DNA of 64,000 bases, taken from NCBI RefSeq assembly GCF_030272615.1, contig NC_081415.1, positions 235,163,803-235,227,802 on the forward strand, read 5' to 3'. The position numbers and the translations under genes were made by a program. A model generated the notes under the pieces. The model did no database searches. It worked only from the letters and a program-made list of their open reading frames with translations, and was not told the origin of the DNA. Shown in pieces: positions 45,637-57,440 of the stretch. How positions within the stretch are numbered: the first letter of the stretch is position 1; the number at the start of each line of letters is the position of its first letter. The stretch comes from Cryptomeria japonica (Eukaryota; Streptophyta; Pinopsida; Cupressales; Cupressaceae).

Positions 45637-48117
45637 TTATTTTGGTGCACTCCATACCACTATTTCTTCATTAGTAATTGGAGGTTTAACGCACCACGAC
45701 CCATTAACAAGCCTACCCTTTTTATATAATTGTTTCACAAAGAAAATATTAAATCAAAAGAAGCAAACCAATGTTTAAATCGAGTAGTTCATTGATTCAA
45801 CAAATAAAACCCTACTTGTAAAAACAACAAAGAAATGAAACACAAAGAAACCCAACAACCTGCAAATCTACAGGCTAGGGTTTTAAGCAAACATACATCA
45901 AAATATTTGTAAGTGCCCATGCTCTGCTACAATACAAAGTCATTCAGAGGTGGAAGGAATTATTGAATGTTGTCTGAAGAACCTTTGTATGTCTAGTAGT
46001 TCACCCTTATTAGTGGGAAGCAGCAAGTTGTGAAAATATTTTCTTTTCGCCATTCTTGGCTCGAAGTTCTCTATTAATCTCTTTTGTCATTTGTTTCTCC
46101 TTACGATGGTGGATAAAGGAGAAAGAACAATTCATTTGGAATCCAATTTTCTCTACTAATAAACCACCACACTAACCCAAAATGTGGCGACGGGTCTAGG
46201 GTGCCAATCAATCTGTTGTGTTTTAGTTGCTTACCCGCCAGGAAGAAGCAACCAAGCAAGGAGGCTGACACATTTCTTACAATAAAATAGACTTTTTGGG
46301 CTCAAAATCTCCCACTTAAAGCTTATTGGCTAAATATTTTCATCATTGTATTTCGTTGTCGCCACTTTTTCCTCAAGAGTTTGTTGCTAGCCAAGTTTGA
46401 ACCTATTCTTGATTGCCAATAAAAATTCAATAAAGACTAGATTGGTGACTATATCACACAACTTGCTAGTGAAAAGCCATAACCATGAATCTTTCCTGCA
46501 TCTAGTGTCAAAATTGATCTCCAAATTGTGAATTATACTATTACTTATTTTATTTGTGCTCTAGTATGAAAATGGAATTGTGCAAAGTAAAAGGCAAAGG
46601 CCAACTTGGCAAAATATTTTATTTATTTTTGTGAAATGACCCCTAGATTTCTAAATTATATTTTAAAATAAAAATATCTTCGTTTTTATATAATTAATAC
46701 TAGTTATAATAATATAAATATATAATATTAATTCATATTAAATTAAAGAACAAATGAAAAAATATACTTGTTATGCATATAATATTTACTTTACTAAATA
46801 TATATAAATACAAAATATGTATTAGTATATAGTGAACGCATATTAATATGTAATACTAAATATAAATATTGTTATGACAAACGCTTTGCTACCTTCAACT
46901 AGTTTATCTTTTATAGCAACAAAGTGAACAAATTATAATCATAAACAATAGAGTAATAGTAACTTGTTAAAATTAAGCATGTTTACATGTATGTCAAGAG
47001 TAGAAGTTTGGTGGACAATTATAAATTGTTTGACCATATGAATAAAAGAAGAATGAGATGACATCTCATGGAGTACAATTATTGCAACATACACTATATT
47101 ACATATTGACAACTAGAAAGTTTGGAAATGAAGAGCAAATGTTTATTACAAGTGATCAAATTAAGTCAGTTATTCTAGATCAAAACCTAATAAATTAGAT
47201 TGATTCAACTAAGACATTTTCACATCTACAGATAATAATTTGAGCCTAACATTAAAATTATATGTAAGTTTTTTATTTCACCCAAGTTATGAACACTAAT
47301 GAATTCTTCTCCCACATTAAATGGACAACGCATGACACATCTTCAAAAGAACAAGTTGGATCTATTTTAACGGTCATTACTTTCTTAAGATTTTCTTTAA
47401 TATCAGTTGTGTATTCTAAATTTTGAACCTATTGTAAATCCCTAATTAGCCCAACCACAAGCCTATAATATACAAAATCATTTAACAACAAAAAATTAGC
47501 TCTAAATCAAACGCATGCAAATGAATAAGCAATAAATTATACATATACAATTGACAAGCCTAACCACATTGTTCTCCTATCCTTCATGATCTTGCAAATC
47601 TAATATATTTGCTCTAAGTTTTATATGCACTAGCACAAGGTGTCATAAAGAAATGGACAGTGGTTGATTGATAATGCAAGTACGATGATCAGACGACAAT
47701 GAAAGTTGTAACCAAAATTTGGCATTTTAGAGATAGACTCAAATTGTGGATGTAGAAATGAGAGAGAAAGACCTCTTTTATAGAAGTCTTTAAGATAATC
47801 AATAGTCAAAATTAAGAGGTGAGCAGGTGAATGAAAGGTTGAGATTAAGAGGTGGGAGGAGTTTTCCATGCAAAGAGTAATTGAAGTGAGAAACTTGACA
47901 CATGACTTTGAGTTAAGATTTTAGAAAAAGACAATGAATATTTATTTATTTAATTGATAGAGAAGAAAACTTTAAATTAGAAATAATATTTTATTTAATT
48001 TTAAGAAAAAAAAAGATAAATTAATTAATTAATCAACGTTTATTAATAGATTTTAGATGACAAGTACATAACCATTTCACATTGCTCCTCTTACTTGGCA
48101 AAAGTCATTTGAAAATC
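45637..48117. other. Unassigned AT-rich intergenic stretch
   Basis: No convincing coding frame, RNA gene or terminal repeats. 46600-46900 is (T/A)-rich with short ATATAATATT runs. Confidence 0.4.
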
Positions 48118-48300
48118 TTTTTTTTTATTGAAATAATGCAAAATAATAAGATATACAATGAAAGGCAGTAAAAGGATTGCCCATTGTATCAGCAAATGAC
48201 CAACAAAACAACAACCTAAACTAGTGAACATCAGCAAGAGAAGCTGCTAGAGACCCTTAACCATACAAAAACTTGGAACAACAGATACGAAATAGAACAA

Positions 48301-49497
48301 GAGTGTAAACAAGAGAACCACAGCCAGGAAACTAGTACAAGACCTCAGACATAGGCCAGCTCTTGAAAAAAAAAAGTCGATTATAATCTGAAGCAAGGAA
48401 GATTTGCAAATGAGGTTACAAAAGACCCCATGTTTACAATCTGAATTTGAAATAGTGCTGCAACTGAGTGGGAGTGTAAACAAGAGAACCACAGCCAGGA
48501 AACTAGTACAAGACCTCAGACATAGGCCAGCTCTTGAAAAAAAAAAGTCGATTATAATCTGAAGCAAGGAAGATTTGCAAATGAGGTTACAAAAGACCCC
48601 ATGTTTACAATCTGAATTTGAAATAGTGCTGCAACTGAGTGGGAGTGTAAACAAGAGAACCACAGCCAGGAAACTAGTACAAGACCTCAGACATAGGCCA
48701 GCTCTTGAAAAAAAAAAGTCGATTATAATCTGAAGCAAGGAAGATTTGCAAATGAGGTTACAAAAGACCCCATGTTTACAATCTGAATTTGAAATAGTGC
48801 TGCAACTGAGTGGGAGTGTAAACAAGAGAACCACAGCCAGGAAACTAGTACAAGACCTCAGACATAGGCCAGCTCTTGAAAAAAAAAAGTCGATTATAAT
48901 CTGAAGCAAGGAAGATTTGCAAATGAGGTTACAAAAGACCCCATGTTTACAATCTGAATTTGAAATAGTGCTGCAACTGAGTGGGAGTGTAAACAAGAGA
49001 ACCACAGCCAGGAAACTAGTACAAGACCTCAGACATAGGCCAGCTCTTGAAAAAAAAAAGTCGATTATAATCTGAAGCAAGGAAGATTTGCAAATGAGGT
49101 TACAAAAGACCCCATGTTTACAATCTGAATTTGAAATAGTGCTGCAACTGAGTGGGAGTGTAAACAAGAGAACCACAGCCAGGAAACTAGTACAAGACCT
49201 CAGACATAGGCCAGCTCTTGAAAAAAAAAAGTCGATTATAATCTGAAGCAAGGAAGATTTGCAAATGAGGTTACAAAAGACCCCATGTTTACAATCTGAA
49301 TTTGAAATAGTGCTGCAACTGAGTGGGAGTGTAAACAAGAGAACCACAGCCAGGAAACTAGTACAAGACCTCAGACATAGGCCAGCTCTTGAAAAAAAAA
49401 AGTCGATTATAATCTGAAGCAAGGAAGATTTGCAAATGAGGTTACAAAAGACCCCATGTTTACAATCTGAATTTGAAATAGTGCTGCAACTGAGTGG
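48301..49497 (-). repeat. Seven apparently identical 171-bp tandem repeats, in frame (57 codons each)
   Basis: Units start at 48301, 48472, 48643, 48814, 48985, 49156 and 49327, exactly 171 bp apart. I see no differences between them, including a constant ten-A run. Because 171 is divisible by 3, the minus strand stays open for 451 codons (49602-48247). It repeats a Cys-rich plus hydrophobic unit (SNSDCKHGVFCNLICKSSLL, then LCLRSCTSFLAVVLLF). It sits in the LINE 3' region, so it is most likely a recently expanded minisatellite rather than a real protein. Confidence 0.95.
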
Positions 49498-49577
49498 AGC
49501 TGAAGAAGTCTTTGTCATGTCACTGGAGAATTTTAAGTTTACATTCCTCCAATAAAATTCTGGACTTTGACTGCACC

Positions 49578-50246
49578 TTAGAGACGGGGCATTTGAAAAC
49601 ATTGCGAGACAACCTGAAACAAGATGTCTGAGTAAAACTTAAACATTTCAGTCTCCTGGTAGACCAACTGATAAGAAAAAACAACCATACACCTGCATTT
49701 CCAAATGTTAAATAAAACATCATGTCTTATAGTATTAGCCACCACATTATTATGGAAGCCAAGGCCCAAAACAACAACTTTCCAGCCAAAATCAGAACCA
49801 AAGATAGCAGGGAAGTAACTTTTGATAACCCTCCATTTCATTTTAGCAAACGAACAACCCCAGAATATATGTTTAATGAGATGTTTAATGCTCTCATCAT
49901 GATGACAAAAATGACACTTGATGGGTTGAACTATCATACATTTCAACCTATCACCAACAGGTAATTTGAAATCTAGGATCTTCCAAGCCAATAATTGAGC
50001 ATTAGCATCAGCATGAGACCTCCATATTTGATTACTCAGCCTCTTCCACGTCTTCTCATTCAGCTTACATTTCCATTTTTTATTTAGTCGTAGATTTAAA
50101 GACATGCACGAAAGGAAGCTTAAATAGATTTTCTTAAAAGAAAAGTAATAGAACAGAAACTTGGAAAGCCACAGCCAATCCTTGAGAAAAGAGCAGTGCA
50201 TAGTCATAACAAGCTCGTCATGACCCAAAGAAATCACAAAGATCAT
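49578..50246 (-). pseudogene. LINE C-terminal zinc-binding domain (zf-RVT)
   Basis: A 222-codon open frame includes QIWRSHADANAQLLAWKILD, FKLPVGDRLK and CHFCHHDESIKHLIKHIFWG, then C and F. This is the W...KLP.GDRL...C.FC...ES..HL...C pattern of the zf-RVT domain that follows RT in plant LINEs. The RT itself is absent, so this is a truncated copy although the frame is open. Confidence 0.8.
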
Positions 50247-50249
50247 ATT

Positions 50250-50890
50250 TCAGAGATAAATTAAGAAAATAATTTATTAATTCAAAAGAATAAATGAATA
50301 CAGCTGAGGTCGGACCCCTCGACAACCTGTGAAAATAATTTTATACTGTTATCTCCAAAAAGGTTTTTAAAGTAATTTAGACCAAAGTCTTGCAGGAGCG
50401 GGAGGTGGGATCCCACATTGCTGGGAGCAGGAACGTGCGGCCGTTGAGGCCGTGGGCGTTGTAACTGGCACCTGTTGTCTCGTCCACCAATAGTTGGACG
50501 ACGTAGCCGGGATAAGCCCCGCTTCCGTTCATGCCCGGACATGCTGAGACTGCCTCCAACGGAGCAGCGACGTCTCCCCTGGAAATATCCCGACTTGAAC
50601 TGATTCGTCACTGCTCCTGCAACTGTCACCTCACTGTTGATGATCATACCGTCAATGCCCACATCACACACACTGCACACTGTTGATTATGAAAAAGTTG
50701 CAGAGAAATTGACAAAGAGGCCCTTAGTCGGTTCGTGGTTTTAAGCACGGAATTATTATACTATCCTTGTGGGGGGTAGCAACATCAACATTAAAAGCAA
50801 GCCACGTTTGAGAGACAACACCCGTTCCTCGTGGCATGCTTTGGCCGTCTAGCAATTGGAAACGTCAAAGATAATATGAATTATGAATGA
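50250..50890 (-). pseudogene. Truncated EXORDIUM-like duplicate
   Basis: The last third of an EXORDIUM-like coding sequence, from DVGIDGMIIN to [20 protein letters not shown] and stop (50672-50377), plus a matching 3' flank to about 50250. One extra G in the GYFQG codons (50575-50578) shifts the frame. Upstream of DVGIDG the sequence jumps to DNA matching the far upstream flank of the full gene (TTTGAGAGACAACAC at about 50806, compare 54764). The N-terminal two thirds and the promoter are therefore deleted. Pseudogene. Confidence 0.85.
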
Positions 50891-50929
50891 TAGATAAGTA
50901 TAATAATTTTGTGCATTCACAAGTTTTAA

Positions 50930-51350
50930 ATGGTATATCGGATTTGATGATTTTTTTGTTATTTTTGCATGGGATTTAATTGCTTATAGATATTGTTCTG
51001 GTTTCTAGGTAGTAATGATGCACATTGTGTGATCTATTGTGTGAGCAAGGGTTAAAGTGGCGCTCGATACTTATAAAGATGTCCCAATAGTCATGCACTT
51101 AAAATTGCCAATACCTTTAACAAATGCTCCAGTAGTTGTGCACTAAATGGTATATCAAATTCTGCCGATTTTTTTGTTATTTCTGCATGAGACTTAATTG
51201 TTTATAGATATTGTTTTGGCTTCTAGGTGGTAATGATGCACATTGTGTGAGCAAGGGTTACAGTGGCGCTCGATACTTATAAAGACGTCCCAATAATCAT
51301 GCACTTAAAATTGCCAATACCTTGCACAAATGTTCTAGTAGTTGTGCACT
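50930..51350. repeat. Tandem duplication, period about 218 bp
   Basis: TAATGATGCACATTGTGTGA at 51013 recurs at 51231. The flanking phrases GTGGCGCTCGATACTTATAA and CATGCACTTAAAATTGCCAA recur in order. Noncoding. Confidence 0.85.
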
Positions 51351-52312
51351 ATTGGTACCAATAATGGTGCACAAATAGGCACTATTTTTGTTTATTTAAA
51401 GTTAGTAAATTGGTATTCTTCCCCTATTGCACATGGCATAGTTCCTTGTTTTCAAATTTCATTATTCCCTTTTTTAAGAGAAATTAAACACAATGTTTTA
51501 CAACTAAAAATTGTCCAAATAGAGTGATTTTTAGAAAATGATGTTTTATTTAGGAAGTTTAAATTATAAGATTTTTTTTATTTTTTTTATCATTTATTTT
51601 TTATTTGTATTGAAAAAGGGAATCACCAAGCCTTTAATGTTCAAATATATGCCTTGTATATTTTGAAATATTAAATCAATTTAGTATTAATTATTGTTAT
51701 CAGTATGAAAAAGATATGTTTTTATCAAAATAAATAAGTGTAAAATATATTTGATTATATATTTTTAAATTTTTTATAATTATTACAAGTATTTTACATT
51801 CTAATCATACTCATTAGAATATTTACATATTGATTTAATAAACATAGCGTTAATTTGAAAATATGTAATCTAATGTTTTATTAAAATCATCAATATTCTA
51901 TCTTCTTAAAAATTTATAACAATTAAACATGTTTCTATGTGGCATAACAAAAAAATACTTTAAAATATAGTGAATTTGATCAAATTTATTGAAAATGGTA
52001 TATTTGATTGGTTATTTAATAAATGTATACAAAATACTTGTATGTCATTTTGACATTCTATTGCAATGTTTTAAATTATTAAGTTGTCTATGTTATTCTA
52101 TCGTAAAGATGTGGCTACACTTAGAGTGATAATATCAAATAAAAACAAATATTTCCATTCAATTTAAAAATAAAAATAAAAATTGATTTGTGACATGATA
52201 TATGAAATAAATACTATTTTAGAATTTGAGTGTGATGTTTAAAACTTTTGTGATTTAATTTTTGAACAACATGACTAATTACTCCATGAACGAAGTTGTT
52301 CCTTTAGTATTT
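51351..52312. other. AT-rich intergenic stretch
   Basis: The segment around 51440 (TTCCTTGTTTTCAAATTTC) resembles 56615-56680, suggesting that the duplicated locus extends this far. Otherwise nothing is recognised. Confidence 0.4.
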
Positions 52313-52560
52313 TCAATTTACGAGAAACCGGAACATAGCCATGCTAGGGATGTAATTGACATTCCACCATTGTGCCACAAAGGGATTTAAAATCAGGAAA
52401 AATCGTCCACATGATTTCAAAACGAAAGGGGAATCCACTTTTAGAACAAGGAATCTGCCAGGAGACAAAGATGGGACAATGATCAAATCCGCTATGAATA
52501 AATGAGGATAGGTGACAATTCTGGGAGATATTCCATGAGGAGGAGACGACACATCAAATT
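52313..52560 (-). pseudogene. LINE endonuclease C-terminal fragment
   Basis: One frame reads CHLSSFIHSGFDHCPIFVSW, then SGFPFRFEIMWTIFPDFKSL. This is the DHCPI...PFRFE.MW..HPDF pattern that ends the endonuclease domain of plant LINEs; the usual SDH is FDH here. The longest open frame over it is a different frame. An isolated fragment, with AT-rich DNA on both sides (52561-53270 holds nothing recognisable). Confidence 0.65.
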
Positions 52561-53272
52561 ATGATGGTTATTATCAATAATCGTTTTATAATTTTTATAT
52601 TGAATATATAGAATACAATAGAAATATATCTTATTGATGAAAATTAATTTATATGTTTATTAATTTTCACTTATATATTAAGATAAGGGGTTATATCTTT
52701 TAAATTATCTTTTTATAAAAGAAAATAGTCTATATGAAGACATTTATGTATCTTCTTGTAATTTTACATACATTTAATGACATGAAGTTCTCCCAATTAA
52801 ATTATTGTGAAATATTACCTACATTCTAACTATTTTATTTAGTTAGATGAGAAAAAAGGAACAGCTAATTAATAGTCAAGAACATCCAAACATAATTTAA
52901 AAAGACTCGAGAATAATTCATAGAATTTCCAATTTGAATACTTTCTACTATCAAATATTCATTTTAATGTTCTCATTTAAATTAAGATTTAAATTTTTTA
53001 TTATTCTTACTCTTTAAAACCATTCTAACATATCAACATTTGAAAAGAATTTTCTTTTTATGGCCTCTCTTAATTGAACCACTAAATTTTTTTCAAACGT
53101 AATATTTCTCTTTTTTAAAAGTGAAAAATGCAAGAGGTAAAGTTTTGTACATTTGAAATCTACTAATGGAGTAGTATAACCAGTTTCGAAAACTTGTAAC
53201 CTTAAAATAGGAAAGAATAGGTGAAGGACTGTATTTCACGGAATAAATAAGAAAATTATCTATACAGAATAA

Positions 53273-53278
53273 TTTATT
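53273..53278 (-). terminator. Poly(A) signal of the EXORDIUM-like gene
   Basis: AATAAA on the minus strand, about 75 bp past the stop codon. Confidence 0.5.
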
Positions 53279-53352
53279 AAATCAAATTAGTAAATGAATA
53301 CAGCTAATTTTGGAACTCTCCACAGCCTGTCTCCAAAAATTGTTTGGGTAAT

Positions 53353-54366
53353 TTACACCAAAGTCTTGCAGGAGCGCGATGTGGGATCCCACATTGCTGG
53401 CAGGAGGAATCTGCGGCCGTTAAGGCCATGGGCGTTGTAACTGGCGCCTGTCGTCTCGTCCACTAACAGTTGACCGGCGTAACCGGGATAAGCCCCGCTT
53501 CCGTACATGCCGGGACACGCCGAGACTGCCTCCAATGGAGCGGCGGCGTCTCCCTGGAAGTATCCCGATTTGAACGGATTCGTCACTGCGCCGGCCACGG
53601 TCGCCGCAATGTTGATCATCATACCGTCGATGCCCACGTCGCCATTGGGCGGCAGCAGAGGAGGGCTCTGCGGGCCGTAAATTGGCTGATGAAATGGCCA
53701 CGCACACTGCCCCGGGCACTGCGTTGCTGAGTTTCCCACCCATGCGTACGCGTAGTCAATGCCTGCTTTGCTGCTGTCATGGAATCCGCAAGAGCTGCTG
53801 CAGAAGTTCTCCACCATAACATCCTCAGATGTGAGCACCAAATACAACTCCACCTCGCCATTGCTTTTCTTCTGCTCAGGCAGCGGCAGAGCTCCGGAGT
53901 GGATAGCATTCTTCAGCAGGACAGCAATGTCACTTCTTTTCAGGGACTTTCCGAGAGAATAAGCTTCGTCCAGCTTCTGCTCCCCCAGCCTTCGGGTTAA
54001 AGGTTGGGCTTAGTTTAATTGGGAAAGGGCAGAGCCTCTGTAGGCCTCTGTTGTTTTCCACCAGGTGAACACAGAGGGAGAGCCCTGCTTGACACTTTCC
54101 ATTCCCAATGACTGCACAAAATCGGCCACAATGGCACGCTGTGCGGAAGTGAAGTTGCCGTACCAGATGAGATGAAGATTGAGAGTGAGTGTTGAGGTAA
54201 GCAGAGGGCCATTGTGGTATTTCAGAACAAGGGGCTCTTCTTCTACCAGAGCGGAGAGCTTTCTCCAGTGAAAAAGGGGCCGAGCGGCGGCATTGGATGT
54301 GGACAATGCCACCATACATATTAACAGCAAGTGAATGGGACTCCTTTTAGACACTAAAACAGCCAT
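53353..54366 (-). pseudogene. EXORDIUM/PHOSPHATE-INDUCED-1-like gene with one in-frame stop
   Basis: EXORDIUM-like proteins are secreted to the apoplast and promote cell expansion, linked to brassinosteroid and carbon status. From ATG at 54366 the frame has a signal peptide (MAVLVSKRSPIHLLLICMVA, cleavage likely near SNA-AA). Then come [109 protein letters not shown] and a C-terminal CKTLV. That is the whole phi-1 domain, 337 codons, the normal length and intronless. Codon 119 is TAA (54010-54012), with the same frame fully conserved on both sides. So it is a young null allele or a sequence error. Confidence 0.9.
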
Positions 54367-54465
54367 TTTTAGTGGTGTGTATTGGGGTTGGAACACAGAT
54401 TGAAAGATAAGATGAACAAAGAAGGGAAGAAGTGTGGTGTGTGAACAAGCAAGAGGAGGATGGGG

Positions 54466-54473
54466 TTTAAATA
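54466..54473 (-). promoter_or_regulatory. Candidate TATA box
   Basis: TATTTAAA on the minus strand, about 100 bp upstream of the ATG. The region 54480-54786 upstream shows no other recognised motif. Confidence 0.55.
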
Positions 54474-54786
54474 GGCAGAGAGAGCGAACAACCTTTGAAA
54501 AGGAAGCTTATACCGCTGGAATGATTGAGCAATTTGCAATGGAGTTTCCTCGCAAGTTCCATTGTTGACATGGCGGCGGCATTTGGTCAAAGATCATACG
54601 CATAATATTATTTATTTATCACGTTGGGGGAGCGCTGCTTCGAAGAAATGGGAAACAAAAGTTGCGAGATAATGCTTTGTGTTTTAGAAATGGAGGCACT
54701 TTACGGGTTCATGGTTTTAATGATGGAATCGTGTTAATAAAAAGTCAATCTACATTCGAAGCATTTGAGAGACAACACGCGTTCTG

Positions 54787-54840
54787 CGGGCAATGGCTAC
54801 GCAGCGGACAAAATGGCCCGCCCCATGCGATGCCCTCATG
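54787..54840 (+). repeat. Left terminal inverted repeat
   Basis: Pairs with 56490-56536 in reverse complement. Confidence 0.8.
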
Positions 54841-56477
54841 TTGATGTCAATCACCATGCCCTATGCAGTTATAATCGTGGTGGATCTGTCCATTATATCT
54901 GCCATCTTAATTTGTTTTTTCTATTTATTATTGTTTTTATTTTTTGAGAGTTACAATGAGTAAAATAATAAATGTTATAAATTATTAATAAATTATATAT
55001 TCAATTTTTTTTAATAATATTTATATTATAATAAATGTAAGATATATATTATATATAAATTTTAATAATGTTATTTTTTTAACTTTTTAAATATATATAA
55101 GAATAATAGTTAATTTTATATAAAAATGTTTTCTTTTTAAATTAAAATAATTAAGTCATTTTAATATAAGAAATAACTAAATGATTTATATATTGGAAAA
55201 GGGAATTGAGGTTTACATTTTTTTTTTAATTTGATCTAATCAAATTTTTTTTGAGTTTTAAAGATGCAAAGTGAGGAAATTTTATATTCACTTGGTTATT
55301 TCTCATGTTAAGTAATTTTTTATTTTCTATGTTAAGTAATTTTTATTTTTTTTGTTAAGTAATTTTTATTTTCTATGTTAAAACCACTTAATTATTCTTA
55401 GTTTAAAATCAATATATTTATTTTGATAATATTTTTTGTTTAAATAACTATATTTATATTTCTAAAGTTCAATATTTACTTAGTATATTTTCTTTGAATG
55501 TTTTTAAGTTTTTATAGTTTGAATTAACTTTTTACTTAAAGAATGACATCTTTTAAAAATTGCACATAAGTAAAAATTTAATTCAAAGTATAACTATTCC
55601 TCAAATTTACAAAATAAAAAGTATATAAATTAGACACAAGTAAAAAAATTTAATTCAAACTATGTAAATATTGTATCTAGATTGACAATTTAAAATATAT
55701 TTATTCAAAATTTCATTTCATAGGTGTATTTTAGATTAATGTTTAATATCACATATCAAAAAAGTTGTTAAAATATTTGATTAAATTTATATATTATTAG
55801 ATTAAATAATAATAATAATAATAAACATACAAAGAAAATATACTAAGTAAATTTTATTAATTAAATTATAAAAACTTAAATAAATAAACAATTAATAAAA
55901 CTTAAAAACATTATAACTTAATAATGTAGGTTAAAAAGATTAAAAATTAATAATAAAACTTAATAAACTTAATAATTTACAATGTTTTTAACTTAAAATT
56001 TAATATTATAATTAACTACTAATTTATTTTATTTATTATTTCACAAATATAGCTTTAAAAATCAAAAAAATATAATAAATAAAAAATTATGAAAAAATAT
56101 TTAAATAAATTATTTCAATTTTAAAAATATAATCAAACATAAAAGAAAACAATAACTTATTATTTAAAAACTTTAAATACATTATTAATTATTAATTTAT
56201 TATTTTACAAATATAATTAAAAAATAAAAAATTATAAAACCATATTAAAATAAATTATTTCAATCTAAAAAATATAATCGTACATTTAAAAACAAAAAAT
56301 TAAAAGTAAATTGGTTATAGGAAAGTTTTTTTTTTTTACATTAAAAATATAATCATACTTTTAAAAAAAAAAATTCCCCCACCCCCAAGGACTTGTCAAA
56401 AAAATTGAAAAAATGTCGGAAAAGGACTGGAGATGGCACGGAAGGTTTGTTTGGATGGGGCGGTCACGTCATCGCAT

Positions 56478-56536
56478 GGAGCATGGCATGGCATGGCATG
56501 GGGCGAGCCGTTTTGTCCGCTGCGTAGCCATTGCCT
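56478..56536 (-). repeat. Right terminal inverted repeat with GCATG run
   Basis: Contains GCATGGCATGGCATGGCATG just inside the conserved end. Confidence 0.8.
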
Positions 56537-56542
56537 GTTCTG

Positions 56543-57060
56543 TGTGGCACACTTTCGCCACCAACAACTGGATATGTCGAAGATAATGGGTATCACAAGT
56601 GATATCGCTCGTGGTATCGTCCCATGTTTTCAAATTTTCTAGTATTGTCCCATGTTTTCAAATTTTCTTGTCAAACTTTCATTGTGTTTTTTTTTTTAAT
56701 AAAAAATTGTTATTGAGTGATTTAAAAAAAAAAGTTGTGAAGAAGAAGAATAGAGTGATTATTTCATAATGATATAAAATAATTATCTAGTTATATTAGG
56801 AAGTTCAATCTTTATGTCAATAGGAAATTAAATATAAATTTTAAATGTATTTTAATATTGTATAAATACAAATGATCATCGTATCATATAATTAGATATA
56901 GGTGTTTTTCAATAAATTTTTAATTTTTTTAATTTTTTGGAATAATTAGATTCTTTTGAAATAATTACTTGGCTAATAGGGTTGTTGTTGAAGGGGCTTA
57001 GTATTTGGAGGTTTTCCCTCGAGATATCCCTGCCTCTTGTATTAGTATTATTTTTTAAAT
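56543..57060. other. AT-rich flank with a short tandem duplication
   Basis: GTCCCATGTTTTCAAATTTTCT occurs twice in tandem near 56615-56680. No gene. Confidence 0.4.
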
Positions 57061-57065
57061 AGATT

Positions 57066-57440
57066 GTACATGCTTGTAGCTTGTATTACACTCCTTGCTG
57101 GATGTGGTTTTTCTTTCACATACGACATGGAGAAGGGTGTTGTATGCCTTATCATAACTCCCTTGTTTAATGGCATATTTGGTAAGTATCTATGTATGGA
57201 GCAAGGGGGGTGTGGAGGTTGCAATCGTGTGTCTTGTAATAGTAAAATAGTTTGGGCATAATTGTAGCCCTCATTATACTCCTTGTTGGGTGTGGCTTTT
57301 CTTTCGTATGTGACATTGAGGAGGGTGTTGTCGGCCTTATGATAACTCCCTTGTTAATGGCATATTCGATAAGTATATCTGCATGGAACAAGGAGGGTGT
57401 GGGGACTGCAATTGTGTGCAGTCCCATGTTTGGAGAATTG
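57066..57440. repeat. Diverged tandem duplication, period about 190 bp
   Basis: CTCCTTGCTGGATGTGG, ATAACTCCCTTGTT and AATGGCATATT near 57090-57180 recur in order as CTCCTTGTTGGGTGTGG and the rest near 57280-57370. Short Val/Gly/Cys-rich frames here are not convincing genes. Confidence 0.6.

Larger units (their letters stand above)
48118..50246 (-). mobile_element. 5'-truncated LINE with poly(A) tail
   Basis: On the minus strand it carries a zf-RVT domain, then a tandem-repeat region, and ends in AATAAA followed by a run of A (the T run at 48118-48127). The RT and endonuclease are missing, as in typical 5'-truncated LINE copies. The break near 50246 abuts the 3' flank of the truncated EXORDIUM-like copy. 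No clear target duplication was identified. Confidence 0.65.
54787..56536. mobile_element. 1.75-kb inverted-repeat (MITE-like) element in the EXORDIUM-like upstream region
   Basis: The left end CGGGCAATGGCTACGCAGCG continues GACAAAATGGCCCGCCCC. The right end, reverse-complemented, begins AGGCAATGGCTACGCAGCG, then GACAAAACGGCTCGCCCC, about 45 bp alike. GTTCTG flanks both ends (54781-54786 and 56537-56542). The interior is AT-rich with a foldback (55471-55524 against 55830-55880) and no coding frame. The related locus at 50806-50880 reads straight across the junction without it, giving an empty-site comparison. Superfamily not assigned. Confidence 0.75.

Noticed and set aside
48247-49602. 451-codon repeat ORF as a genuine protein gene
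   Set aside because: Identical repeats with a period divisible by 3 keep any open unit open. It sits in a truncated LINE tail without promoter evidence. Reported as a repeat instead.
53420-53962. Several overlapping frames on both strands around the EXORDIUM-like gene
   Set aside because: GC-rich coding DNA gives shadow frames. Only the phi-1 frame has family motifs.
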